This document shows, one piece after another, positions 22,723 to 30,812 of a DNA stretch of 37,223 nucleotides (its first letter is position 1; the number at the start of each line of letters is the position of its first letter). Location: contig DATBWU010000258.1 in the NCBI GenBank assembly GCA_036514635.1, positions 1-37,223 on the forward strand, read 5' to 3'. The DNA is from DASSFZ01 sp036514635 (GTDB taxonomy: Bacteria > Chloroflexota > Anaerolineae > Fen-1058). Position numbers and translations under genes: made by a program. Below the pieces are notes generated by a model. That model was given only the letters and a program-made list of their open reading frames with translations. It ran no database searches and was not told the DNA's origin.

Positions 22723-23730
22723 ATGAAACCACCTCGCCTCACCGATACCACCCTCCGCGACGGCTCGCATGCCATGCGGCATCAATTCACCCGCGAGCAG
22801 GTGCGGGCTGTCGTCGAAGCGCTCGATGCAGCCGGCGTGCCCGTGCTCGAAGTGACGCACGGCGATGGCCTGGCCGGTTCATCGATTCAATATGGCTTCT
22901 CGCGCACCGACGAGATGGACCTGATCGAAGAAGCGCGCAGCGCCGCCACTCGCGCCAAGATCGCCGCCCTGTTGTTGCCGGGCATCGGCACGCGCAAGGA
23001 ACTGAAAGATGCTATCGAGCGCGGCATTCAGGTGGTGCGAATTGCCACGCAATGCACCGAGGCCGATATCTCGCAGCAACACTTCGGCATGGCGAAAGAG
23101 ATGGGGCTGGAAGCGGTCGGCTTTTTGATGATGTCCCACATGCGGCCGCCCGAATTTCTGGCCGAGCAGGCGCGGCTCATGGAATCGTACGGGGCCGATT
23201 GCGTTTACGTGGTGGACTCGGCGGGCGCGCTCCTACCCGACGGCGCTGCCGCGCGCGTGCGGGCGCTCAAACAGGCGCTCACGATTCAGGTCGGCTTCCA
23301 CGCGCACAACAACCTGGGACTCGCCATCGGCAATACGCTCGCCGCGCTCGAGGCGGGCGCCGATCAGGTAGACGGCACGCTGCGCGGCCTGGGCGCGGGC
23401 GCGGGCAATGCGGCCACCGAACTGATCGCGGCTGCGCTCGACAAGCTCGGCCTCAACCCCGGCCTCGACGTGTTTGGCTTGCTGGATGCCGCCGAGTTTG
23501 TCGTCGCGCCCTTCATGCCCTTCCAACCCATCCCCGATCGCGACTCGATCGCCATCGGCTATGCGGGCGTGTATTCGACCTTTCTCCTCCACGCCAAACG
23601 ATTGGGCAAGCAGTACGGCATCGACCCACTGGAGATTCTGGTCGAACTGGGCCGGCGCAAAGCCGTAGCCGGTCAGGAAGACTGGATATTGGACGTGACG
23701 CTGGATTTGGCGAAACAGAAACAGATTTGA
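22723..23730 (+). CDS. mhpE: 4-hydroxy-2-oxovalerate aldolase
   Basis: 335 residues from ATG 22723. HMGL-like barrel: RLTDTTLRDGSHAMRHQFT carries the metal-binding Asp and catalytic Arg, VLEVTHGDGLAGSSIQYGFS, then VGFHAHNNLGLAIGNTLAAL with the metal-binding His pair, and DGTLRGLGAGAGNAATELI. It splits 4-hydroxy-2-oxopentanoate into pyruvate and acetaldehyde; acetaldehyde passes to the dehydrogenase encoded just upstream. The start region is occupied by a repeat cluster, so translation may depend on a weak site or on coupling. The stop codon overlaps the arm of another palindrome. Confidence 0.95.
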   Translation: MKPPRLTDTTLRDGSHAMRHQFTREQVRAVVEALDAAGVPVLEVTHGDGLAGSSIQYGFSRTDEMDLIEEARSAATRAKIAALLLPGIGTRKELKDAIERGIQVVRIATQCTEADISQQHFGMAKEMGLEAVGFLMMSHMRPPEFLAEQARLMESYGADCVYVVDSAGALLPDGAAARVRALKQALTIQVGFHAHNNLGLAIGNTLAALEAGADQVDGTLRGLGAGAGNAATELIAAALDKLGLNPGLDVFGLLDAAEFVVAPFMPFQPIPDRDSIAIGYAGVYSTFLLHAKRLGKQYGIDPLEILVELGRRKAVAGQEDWILDVTLDLAKQKQI

Positions 23731-23797
23731 TCCACGAATACACACGAATAAACACGAAGTAAAAATCTTCGTGACCCTTCGTGTGGCTTCGTGGATC
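23729..23797. repeat. Palindromic repeat, GATCCACGAA family
   Basis: GATCCACGAA (23729-23738) and TTCGTGGATC (23788-23797) are perfect inverse ends, with ACACGAA-type units pairing inside. It fills most of the gap between aldolase and hydrolase and overlaps the aldolase stop codon. Confidence 0.8.
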
Positions 23798-23813
23798 GTT
23801 CCGAAAAGGTTGT

Positions 23814-24671
23814 ATGCCTATGACTGTCAGCAACACTGAAGTTCAAACCGGCAACTTCCGCACGTACACCAACCGCAGCGGCGAGGGCCGCGCCGAGACT
23901 ATTCTCTGGTTGCATGGTTCCGGGCCGGGCGTAACTGCCTGGTCGAACTGGCAGTTCGCGCTGCCCGCGCTTGAAGATCGGTTTCATTGCCTCGCGCCCG
24001 ACCTGGCCGGCTTCGGCGCGACCGAACATCCACACAACCCGCCGACCGGTATGCGCAACTGGATGCGCCTGTGGGTGGATCAATCTCTGGCGCTGCTGGA
24101 CGCGCTCAAGATCGAGAAGACTCACGTGGTCGGCAACTCGATGGGCGGTGCGATCGCGCTGCACCTGATGATGGAGACCCCCGAGCGCTTCGAGCGCGTT
24201 GTGCTGATGGGGTCGATCGGCACACCGCACACGATCACGCCCGAACTGGATCGCCTGTGGGGGTTCTACGATGAACCTTCTGTGCGCATGTTTCGCAACA
24301 TCATCCGCTGGTTTGTGTACGACGATGCGTTTATCGCCGAACGGCTCGACGCGATCGTGCAGACACGTTTCGAGGCGGCGATGAATCCCGGCGTGCAGCG
24401 CTCCTTCAAGGCGATGTTCCCGGCCCCACGCCAGACCGTGATCGATGACCTGGTCGTGCCCGAACTCGCGCTGCGCCGCATGACTCACCCGGTCTTGCTG
24501 GTACATGGTCGCGACGACAAAATCGTGCCGATAGATACCAGCCTGCACTTGCTGCGGCACTTGCCTAATGTGCAGCTGCACGTCTTTGGGCAGTGCAGCC
24601 ATTGGACGCAAATCGAATTCGCCAAGAGCTTCAATCAACTGCTGGCGCAATTCTTCGGAGGGCAGATATGA
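23814..24671 (+). CDS. 2-hydroxymuconate-semialdehyde hydrolase-like alpha/beta hydrolase
   Basis: 285 residues from ATG 23814 (AAAAGG 4 bases upstream) or 283 from ATG 23820. It has the alpha/beta-hydrolase oxyanion motif LHGSGPGVTAWSNW, nucleophile Ser109 in VVGNSMGGAIAL, Asp in HGRDDKIVP (about 234-235) and His263 in CSHWTQIE. GSGPGVTAWSNW and the GNSMGG elbow are characteristic of meta-cleavage product hydrolases (XylF, TodF, DmpD, BphD). It cleaves the C-C bond of the ring-opened dienoate to 2-hydroxypenta-2,4-dienoate and an acid (formate if the substrate is catechol). It overlaps the hydratase gene by 4 bases (ATGA). Confidence 0.9.
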   Translation: MPMTVSNTEVQTGNFRTYTNRSGEGRAETILWLHGSGPGVTAWSNWQFALPALEDRFHCLAPDLAGFGATEHPHNPPTGMRNWMRLWVDQSLALLDALKIEKTHVVGNSMGGAIALHLMMETPERFERVVLMGSIGTPHTITPELDRLWGFYDEPSVRMFRNIIRWFVYDDAFIAERLDAIVQTRFEAAMNPGVQRSFKAMFPAPRQTVIDDLVVPELALRRMTHPVLLVHGRDDKIVPIDTSLHLLRHLPNVQLHVFGQCSHWTQIEFAKSFNQLLAQFFGGQI

Positions 24672-25459
24672 CTGCTGTATCCGTCGAAGCCCTGGCCGAG
24701 CGGCTGGATACCGCCTGGCGCACGCACACACCGATTCCGCCCATCACCGAGAGCGACGGCATCACCAGCGTCGAGACGGCGTATGCCATCCAGACGCATT
24801 GGACGAACATGCGCCTGGCGCGCGGCGAGAAAATCGTCGGGCGCAAGATCGGGCTGACGAGCAAAGCCATCCAGCAGCAACTCGGCGTGGACGAGCCGGA
24901 CTATGGCACGCTGTGGCGATCGAGTTATTATCCGGCCGCAAATGGCCGCGTGGAGATTCCGGCGAGCGACTTCCTGCAGCCGCGCATCGAGGGCGAAGTG
25001 GCGTTCTTGATCGGCAAGCCGCTGCGCGGGCCGAATGTCACCCCGCAGGATGTGCTGGCCGCGACAGAAGCCTGCGCGCTCGGCATCGAAATCGTCGCCA
25101 GCCGCATCGCCGATTGGCACATCAAACTGGCCGACACGATCGCCGACAATGCCTCTTACGGTGGCTTCACACTTGGGCCCTGGGATAAGCAACTGCGTGA
25201 AGCGGACCTGGCTGCCCTCGCCATGACCATCCATCACAACGGTGCGTTGGCTGCAGAGGGTGTGGGAGCGGCGGCGCTTGGTCACCCCGCGCTCTCGACT
25301 GCCTGGCTCGCCAACAAGCTGTCGGAGTTCGGGGTGTCATTGGAGCCGGGCGACATCGTGATCTCCGGCGGCATCACAAAGATGTTGCCGGTGAAGGCCG
25401 GCGATCAGTTTGTCTTCTCGCTCACCGGGCAGCCATCGGTGACAGTCACATTCACGTAG
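24668..25459 (+). CDS. mhpD: 2-oxopent-4-enoate (2-hydroxypentadienoate) hydratase
   Basis: 263 residues; the ATG at 24668 overlaps the hydrolase stop. IVGRKIGLTSKAIQQQLGVD, DYGTLWRSSYYPAANG, RIEGEVAFLIGKPLRGPNVT with metal-ligand Glu residues, GIEIVASRIADWHIKLADTI, and a C-terminal LEPGDIVISGGITKMLPVKAG identify the hydratase/decarboxylase family (DmpE, XylJ, MhpD). It adds water to 2-hydroxypenta-2,4-dienoate to give 4-hydroxy-2-oxopentanoate, the aldolase substrate. The related 4-oxalocrotonate decarboxylase has the same fold; the neighbouring hydrolase favours the hydratase call. Confidence 0.88.
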   Translation: MTAVSVEALAERLDTAWRTHTPIPPITESDGITSVETAYAIQTHWTNMRLARGEKIVGRKIGLTSKAIQQQLGVDEPDYGTLWRSSYYPAANGRVEIPASDFLQPRIEGEVAFLIGKPLRGPNVTPQDVLAATEACALGIEIVASRIADWHIKLADTIADNASYGGFTLGPWDKQLREADLAALAMTIHHNGALAAEGVGAAALGHPALSTAWLANKLSEFGVSLEPGDIVISGGITKMLPVKAGDQFVFSLTGQPSVTVTFT

Positions 25460-25465
25460 GAGTTA

Positions 25466-25521
25466 GACGAACGACGAAGGACAAATGACGCAATCTCGTC
25501 TTTGGTCCTTCGTCCTTCGTC
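25466..25521. repeat. Inverted repeat, GACGAAGGA family
   Basis: 25-base arms (25466-25490 and 25497-25521) with 22 matching pairs and a 6-base loop. It fills the gap between hydratase and dioxygenase. A degraded member is at 1773-1830. Confidence 0.85.
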
Positions 25522-25548
25522 ATGGATCAATGTTATAGAAAGGCCGCC

Positions 25549-26532
25549 ATGAACACGGACATCGCCCAACTGGTCAGCGTCGCGCTGCTTACGCCCAGGC
25601 CCGATGAATCGCTTGCCTTCTTCCACGATCTGATCGGCATGGAGATCAGCCACCGCGAGGGGCAGTCGGTATACCTGCGGGCCTACGAGGATTTTTATCA
25701 ATACACGCTCAAGCTCACCGAGGCAGCGCAGCCCGGCCTCGAAGAAGTGACCTGGCGCGCCTCTTCGCCCGAGGCGTTAGAGCGACGGGTCGCAGCGATT
25801 GAGGCGGCCGGGTTGGGAACGGGCTGGACGGATCGCGATTACGCGCATGGCCGGGCCTACAGGTTCTGCACGCCCGACGGCCATCGCCAGAAGGTGCTGT
25901 GGGAACTCGATTATTTCAACGCCCCGCCCGACCTGAAAAGCAAGCTGCGCAACCGGCCCTCGAAGCGCCCGCTGCGCGGCGTGCCCGTGCGCCGCATCGA
26001 TCATGTGAACTTGATGGTCAACGACGTGGTCAAGAATACCGACTTCATGCGCGACGTATTGGACTTCAAACTGCGCGAGCAAAAGATCGGCGACGGCGGC
26101 GCGGTCGTCGGTTCATGGATGAGCGTGAGCGCGCTGGTGCACGAGCTCGCCTTGATGCGCGACGCGACCGGCGCGCGCGGCCGATTTCATCACGTGGCCT
26201 ACTGGTACGGCGCGCCGCAACACCTGCTCGACATCGCCGACATCTTCGCCGAGCGCGACGTGCGGATCGAAAGCGGCCCGGCCAAGCACGGCACGACACA
26301 GGCGTACTTCTTATACTGCTTCGAGCCGGGCGGCAATCGAGTGGAATTATTCGGCGACACCGGCTATTTGATCTTCGATCCGGATTGGCAGACGGTCGTT
26401 TGGAACGTCGCGAATGAAGTCGATTTGGAGAAGAGCAGCATCTGGTTCGGCGGCCAACTCGCCAAGTCGTTTTATCGCTACGGCACGCCGGTCGTGCCGG
26501 GACACAGCCTGGAAGAGATCGGCCGCTCATGA
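25549..26532 (+). CDS. Catechol 2,3-dioxygenase (extradiol, type I)
   Basis: 327 residues; AAAGG 6 bases before ATG 25549. Two vicinal-oxygen-chelate domains; the C-terminal one carries the iron ligands: His152 in RRIDHVNLMVNDV, a His in GRFHHVAYWYG (214 or 215) and Glu266 in GGNRVELFGD. It opens catechol-type rings next to the diol. The N-terminal domain (VALLTPRPDESLAFFHDLIG) is the non-catalytic half. The exact substrate (catechol, substituted catechol or homoprotocatechuate) cannot be told; a hydrolase rather than a semialdehyde dehydrogenase follows in the route, which is typical for ring-substituted catechols. The stop overlaps the P450 start (ATGA). Confidence 0.92.
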   Translation: MNTDIAQLVSVALLTPRPDESLAFFHDLIGMEISHREGQSVYLRAYEDFYQYTLKLTEAAQPGLEEVTWRASSPEALERRVAAIEAAGLGTGWTDRDYAHGRAYRFCTPDGHRQKVLWELDYFNAPPDLKSKLRNRPSKRPLRGVPVRRIDHVNLMVNDVVKNTDFMRDVLDFKLREQKIGDGGAVVGSWMSVSALVHELALMRDATGARGRFHHVAYWYGAPQHLLDIADIFAERDVRIESGPAKHGTTQAYFLYCFEPGGNRVELFGDTGYLIFDPDWQTVVWNVANEVDLEKSSIWFGGQLAKSFYRYGTPVVPGHSLEEIGRS

Positions 26533-27695
26533 CCTTCAACTATCCCCTGCTCCTGGTCGCCAGTGACGATCCGTATCCCACGTACAAGTGGATGCGTGAC
26601 GAAGACCCCGCCCACTACTCGGCGACGGAAGACGTGTGGGTGCTGACGCGCTACGCGGATTGCTCGGCTGCCTTCAAGGATTGGAAAACGTGGTCGTCGG
26701 AGCGGCGCGGCAACCTGCTCAACGACATTCCGGAGCGCGTCGGCAAGACGCTCGGCACCAGCGACCCACCCAAGCACACCTTCGCGCGCTCGATTGTCAA
26801 CAAGGCTTTCACGCCGGGCACGCTGACCAACTTGAAGCCCACCGTGCAGGCGCTCGCCCGGCAATTGTGCGCCCGCGCGCGAGAGATGGGCACGATCGAG
26901 TTTGTCGCCGACATCTCTGCGCCGTTCAACGCGGCCATCCTCGGCGCGATGTTCGGCGTGCCGGAGCAAGACTTCATCGACCTGCGCCGCTGGCTGGACG
27001 ACTTCTTCAAGCGCGAGAAGGCCCCAGCGGGCGAAGAGCCTCGCCAGGTGGTGGCGATGCGCCAGTTGCGCCGCTACTTGGGCGCGCTCGCCGAACAGCG
27101 GCAGGCTCAACCGGGCGAGGACTTGATGTCGGCCATGCTTTTCGCGGAGGAGAATGGTCAGCGGCTGGCGCTCGAGCAGGTCGTCGTGACGACGATGACG
27201 TTTCTCACCGCCGGGTTCGAGTCCACCAACAACCTGTTCACGAACCTGGCCTACGCCCTATCGCTGCATCCCGACGTGCTGGCGGAGCTGCGCGCGCGCC
27301 TGGATATGATCCCGGCGTTTGTGGAAGAAGGCATGCGTTGGGACGCCCCGGCGCAGGGCTTCGTGCGCTCGCCGACCCGCGACGTCGCTCTCCACGGCAA
27401 GGTCATCTCGCCAGGCGCACAGGTGCTTTTGCACATCGGCTCGGCCAATCGCGACGAACGGGAATTTGCCGACGCGGATCGCTTCGACATTCACCGGCCC
27501 GATCAACGCCACCTGGGTATGGGTCAGGGCATTCACTTCTGTGTCGGCGCGCCGCTGGGCCGGGCGATGGCGCAGTTTTTGTTTGAGGCATTGCTGCCGG
27601 TCAGCACACGTTGGGAAGTTGATCGGAGTACAGCCGCCCGCGTGACGACGCCCAACTTCCGAGGCTTCACGCGCCTGCCGCTGGCGATCGCCTGA
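26529..27695 (+). CDS. Cytochrome P450
   Basis: 388 residues. The haem-ligand motif HLGMGQGIHFCVGAPLGRAM places Cys338 as the iron ligand. ExxR is in FVEEGMRWDAP. The I-helix reads TFLTAGFESTNN, with Glu-Ser where many P450s have Asp-Thr, so the proton-relay residue is Ser. The family, subclass and electron partners are not clear, and no ferredoxin or ferredoxin reductase is in the window. Its stop-start overlap with the dioxygenase implies a role in making or trimming the catechol, for example ring hydroxylation or oxidative O-demethylation (inference). No membrane anchor, so it is soluble. Confidence 0.92.
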   Translation: MTFNYPLLLVASDDPYPTYKWMRDEDPAHYSATEDVWVLTRYADCSAAFKDWKTWSSERRGNLLNDIPERVGKTLGTSDPPKHTFARSIVNKAFTPGTLTNLKPTVQALARQLCARAREMGTIEFVADISAPFNAAILGAMFGVPEQDFIDLRRWLDDFFKREKAPAGEEPRQVVAMRQLRRYLGALAEQRQAQPGEDLMSAMLFAEENGQRLALEQVVVTTMTFLTAGFESTNNLFTNLAYALSLHPDVLAELRARLDMIPAFVEEGMRWDAPAQGFVRSPTRDVALHGKVISPGAQVLLHIGSANRDEREFADADRFDIHRPDQRHLGMGQGIHFCVGAPLGRAMAQFLFEALLPVSTRWEVDRSTAARVTTPNFRGFTRLPLAIA

Positions 27696-27753
27696 GGTCT
27701 CACCCGTCGGGAGAATGACCCGATGCCAGGACTCTCCATTTCCGCCTATCCAG

Positions 27754-27806
27754 TCCGACTATTTCGGACGATCATCTTGCCAGCCAGCCGCGTTTGCCCG
27801 ATACTA
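27754..27806 (+). promoter_or_regulatory. Operator/promoter block 2, before the ABC importer operon
   Basis: TCCGACTATTTCGGA (27754-27768), TTGCCA (27777-27782), 17-base spacer, GATACT (27800-27805). It has the same layout and spacing as block 1 at 17550-17602. It makes the ABC importer and the genes behind it a second transcript with the same likely regulator. The 27696-27941 gap holds no gene. Confidence 0.72.
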
Positions 27807-27941
27807 TACGCACTCCCGCCAATCCACCATTGGACACGCTTCGCACAAGTGTTGTGCCCACTAGACTGCATTCGGCAGCGGGGGCCGTGTGCCGTGTAGT
27901 TGGATAGCCGAGGACCGACTAAAACATCGGAGGAGGAGCCT

Positions 27942-29177
27942 ATGAATCGGGCAATTAGGCGCTTGTTCAGTATTGCACCCGTGCGGCTAGCAATCGTATG
28001 CTCGATGTGCGCGGCTCTGGCGCTGGCCGCCTGCGCCGCGCCGGCCAGCCAGCTGCCGACCTCGATTAAGATCGGCGCGGTAGTGCCGCTGACCGGCCGC
28101 TATGCCGCGGGTGGTGAGCAGATCAAGAACGGCTACGAACTGGCTGTCGCGGCGATCAACGAGGCAGGCGGTGTCTCGGTGGGTGGGACGAAGATTCCGC
28201 TGGAGTTGATCCTCCTCGACGACGAGTCTGACGCGACCAAGACCGTGCAACGCCTGGAGACCTTGTACTCCAGCAATGACGTCGTCGCCTACCTGGGCGG
28301 TTTTGGCAGTGACCTGCACGCGGCGGCGGCGGCCATTGCCGAGAAGAACAAGGTTCCCTATATCGGTGTTGCCTTCGCCCTGTACAACGTTCACCAAAAG
28401 GGCTTCAAGTATCTCTTCTCGCCGTTCCCCAAGTCGCCCAGTCTGGCGGTGACGACGTTCGACCTGCTCGACACCCTCTCGCCCAAGCCGTCCAAAATCG
28501 CCATCTTTGCCGAGGCCACCGACTGGGGTGCTGAGCTGAGCGGCCTCTGGAAGGCGGAGGCAGCCAAGCGTGGCTACAGTGTGGTCGGGCTGGACGAACC
28601 GTATGCGCCCGGCTCACAAGATTTCTCTCCGCACATCCTCGCGGCCAAAGATGCCGGTGCGGAGGTGGTGTTGGCGCTGCCCAACCCGCCCGACGGTCTG
28701 GCGCTGGCGAAGCAAATCAAGGAGCTGGATTTCAACGCCAGCCTGTACGTGTTCATTCGCGCCGCCGACAGCCTCTCCTGGGGCGAGAATCTCGGTGCGG
28801 ATGGCAATTACTTCCTGCTCATGCCCGGCTGGAACCCGGCGGTGAAGTTTGAGGGTGTGGCGGACATGTTGCAGCGCCACCAGGCAACGTACGGCAAATC
28901 GGCCCAGGCGACGACCGGCCCGGCTTACGCGGCCGTGCAAATCCTGGCCGACGCGATCGGCCGCACAGGAAGCCTCGATCGGGACAAGATTCGGGATGCC
29001 ATCGCCGCCACAGATATGACGACCGTGGTCGGTTCGGTGAAGTTCAATGCCGATGGCACGGGTCAGGTGACGACGGTGATCAACCAGTGGCAGGACGGCA
29101 AGCAGGTGCTCATCTGGCCGCCCGACCAGGCCGTCGGACCGGTAGAGTACCCGGCGGCCGCCTGGGCCGATCGCTGA
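27942..29177 (+). CDS. livK: Liv-type ABC transporter substrate-binding lipoprotein
   Basis: 411 residues from ATG 27942 behind CGGAGGAGGAG. The signal peptide ends in LALAAC with Cys31 as the lipidated residue, so the protein is anchored outside the membrane. The mature part is a type-I periplasmic-binding fold: KIGAVVPLTGRYAAGGEQIK, GYELAVAAINEAGG, LLDDESDATKTVQRLETL, TTFDLLDTLSPKPSKIAIFA and a C-terminal ATTGPAYAAVQILADAIGR. This family binds branched-chain amino acids but also many aromatic acids. The operon context here (ring-cleavage genes, aldehyde dehydrogenase, IclR-type operator) favours an aromatic substrate. Confidence 0.88.
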   Translation: MNRAIRRLFSIAPVRLAIVCSMCAALALAACAAPASQLPTSIKIGAVVPLTGRYAAGGEQIKNGYELAVAAINEAGGVSVGGTKIPLELILLDDESDATKTVQRLETLYSSNDVVAYLGGFGSDLHAAAAAIAEKNKVPYIGVAFALYNVHQKGFKYLFSPFPKSPSLAVTTFDLLDTLSPKPSKIAIFAEATDWGAELSGLWKAEAAKRGYSVVGLDEPYAPGSQDFSPHILAAKDAGAEVVLALPNPPDGLALAKQIKELDFNASLYVFIRAADSLSWGENLGADGNYFLLMPGWNPAVKFEGVADMLQRHQATYGKSAQATTGPAYAAVQILADAIGRTGSLDRDKIRDAIAATDMTTVVGSVKFNADGTGQVTTVINQWQDGKQVLIWPPDQAVGPVEYPAAAWADR

Positions 29178-29270
29178 TTCACTCTTTTTCATCACCGATA
29201 GAGCTCGCTTGTTCCGACCCGTCAGGACAGTGTTTCCGCCCTGATGGGTCGGATTCTGAGGAGCAAGGAA

Positions 29271-30005
29271 TTGGATGCACTCCTGCAACTAGACCGGGTC
29301 TCCAAGGCCTTCAACGGGCTGCAGGCGGTGCTCTCCGTTACGGCAACCGTCGCCGAGGGTGAGATCCTGGGACTGATCGGCCCGAATGGAGCCGGAAAGA
29401 CGACCCTGTTCAATCTGATCACCGGGTTTTACCGGCCAGACACCGGGCGAATCGTCTTCAAGGGTCGCGATATTACGCGCCTGAGCGCCGACCGGCGCTG
29501 CCAATACGGCATCGCTCGCACTTTCCAGCTGGTGCGCCCGTTTCCAGACCTGACCGTTCTACACAATGTCGCGGTCGGTCGCATTTACGGACATCAGCCG
29601 GCCCGGACGTTGAGCCGGGCGGAAGCGGAAGCGCGCCAGACGCTCGAGTTCGTCGGGCTTGCCCACCGCGCCGCCGAACACGCCAAACGACTGACTCTGG
29701 TCGATCGCAAGCGGCTGGAGCTGGCTCGCGCCCTGGCGACACGCCCCACCCTCCTGCTGCTCGACGAACTGATGTCGGGACTGAACCCATCCGAGGTGCT
29801 GTCGGCGATGGAGTTGATCCGGCGCATCCGGGATTCCGGCGTGACCGTGATCATGGTCGAGCACCTGGTCAAAGCCGTCTTCGGCATCTCCGATCGAGTG
29901 CTGGTGCTCAACGTGGGCGAAACGATCGCCGAAGGGCTGCCCGACGTGGTCGCCAGCGATCCACAGGTCATCGATGCCTACCTGGGGAAAGCCGACTATG
30001 CTTGA
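29271..30005 (+). CDS. livG: Liv-type ABC transporter ATPase (LivG)
   Basis: 244 residues if started at TTG 29271, which has GAGGAGCAAGGA just upstream; the ATG at 29244 has no site. Walker A LIGPNGAGKTTLFNLITG, Q-loop region GIARTFQLVRPFPDLTVLHN, Walker B TLLLLDELMSGLNP and H-loop IMVEHLVK are present. The signature reads LTLVDRKRLELARAL instead of LSGGQ, a variant seen in LivG proteins. It couples ATP hydrolysis to import with the second ATPase (LivF). Its stop overlaps the start of livF by 8 bases. Confidence 0.9.
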   Translation: MDALLQLDRVSKAFNGLQAVLSVTATVAEGEILGLIGPNGAGKTTLFNLITGFYRPDTGRIVFKGRDITRLSADRRCQYGIARTFQLVRPFPDLTVLHNVAVGRIYGHQPARTLSRAEAEARQTLEFVGLAHRAAEHAKRLTLVDRKRLELARALATRPTLLLLDELMSGLNPSEVLSAMELIRRIRDSGVTVIMVEHLVKAVFGISDRVLVLNVGETIAEGLPDVVASDPQVIDAYLGKADYA

Positions 30006-30750
30006 AGTGCGCGAACTGGCGGCGGCTTACGGCGATCTCCGGGTGCTGTGGGATATTTCGCTCGAGGTGCACACCGGCGAGATCGTCGTCCTGATCGGGC
30101 CGAACGGGTCGGGCAAGACGACGTTCCTGCGGACGGTGGCCGGGCTGCACCGGCCGCTATCGGGCGACATCAGGCTTGAGCAGACGCCCATTCACACTTT
30201 GCCGGCGCATCAGATCGTCGAACGCGGGATCATCCTCGTGCCTGAAGGGCGACGGCTGTTTGGTGGGATGAGCGTGCTGGAGAACCTGGAACTCGGCGCA
30301 TTCACGGCCCGGGCCCGGGTGAAACGCCACGAGATGCTGAAACGGGTGCTCGATCTCTTTCCGATCCTGTCCGAGCGCCTCCACCAGCGCGCCGCGACGC
30401 TGAGCGGTGGCCAACAGCAGATGGTGGCGATCGGCCGGGCGCTGATGGGCCTGCCGCGCCTGCTGATGCTGGACGAGCCGTCGCTGGGCCTGGCCCCACT
30501 GGTCGTGCAGAATATCTTTGAGGTTGTGCGCGACATCGGCCGCGAAGGCGTCACCGTGCTGCTCGTCGAGCAAAACGCACGGGTCGCGCTTCAGCTGGCC
30601 GATCGGGCTTACATCGTCGAGCAGGGCCGGATCGTCGACCAGGGCACAGGTGCACATCTCCTGGCCGACCAGCATGTACGCCGGGCCTACCTAGGCTACG
30701 CACCACGGGCCGGCACGACGACGGATCGATCCGCGAGTCTACGCGAATGA
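29998..30750 (+). CDS. livF: Liv-type ABC transporter ATPase (LivF)
   Basis: 250 residues from ATG 29998 (GGGGAAAG upstream). Walker A LIGPNGSGKTTFLRTVAG, signature TLSGGQQQMVAIGRALMG, Walker B RLLMLDEPSLGLAPL, H-loop VTVLLVEQNARVAL, all canonical for LivF. It pairs with LivG at the membrane permeases. The C-terminal tail (DRSASLRE) runs into a repeat (GATCCGCGAGTC) near 30731. The gap to the permease holds a small hairpin at 30770-30787. Confidence 0.92.
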   Translation: MLEVRELAAAYGDLRVLWDISLEVHTGEIVVLIGPNGSGKTTFLRTVAGLHRPLSGDIRLEQTPIHTLPAHQIVERGIILVPEGRRLFGGMSVLENLELGAFTARARVKRHEMLKRVLDLFPILSERLHQRAATLSGGQQQMVAIGRALMGLPRLLMLDEPSLGLAPLVVQNIFEVVRDIGREGVTVLLVEQNARVALQLADRAYIVEQGRIVDQGTGAHLLADQHVRRAYLGYAPRAGTTTDRSASLRE

Positions 30751-30769
30751 ACGCGAAAACACTATGGAA

Positions 30770-30787
30770 CGCCGACTGAAGTCGGCG
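30770..30787. repeat. Small hairpin CGCCGACTGAAGTCGGCG
   Basis: Perfect 7-base stem with a 4-base loop in the LivF-LivH gap, of a type common as an intergenic repeat. No T-tract follows, so it is not an obvious terminator. Confidence 0.6.
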
Positions 30788-30812
30788 ATCCGTGATCTAG
30801 TACTGTAATCGC

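Noticed and set aside
29244..29270. ATG at 29244 as the start of livG
   Set aside because: No ribosome-binding site before it, whereas TTG 29271 has GAGGAGCAAGGA at proper distance and matches the usual LivG N-terminus.
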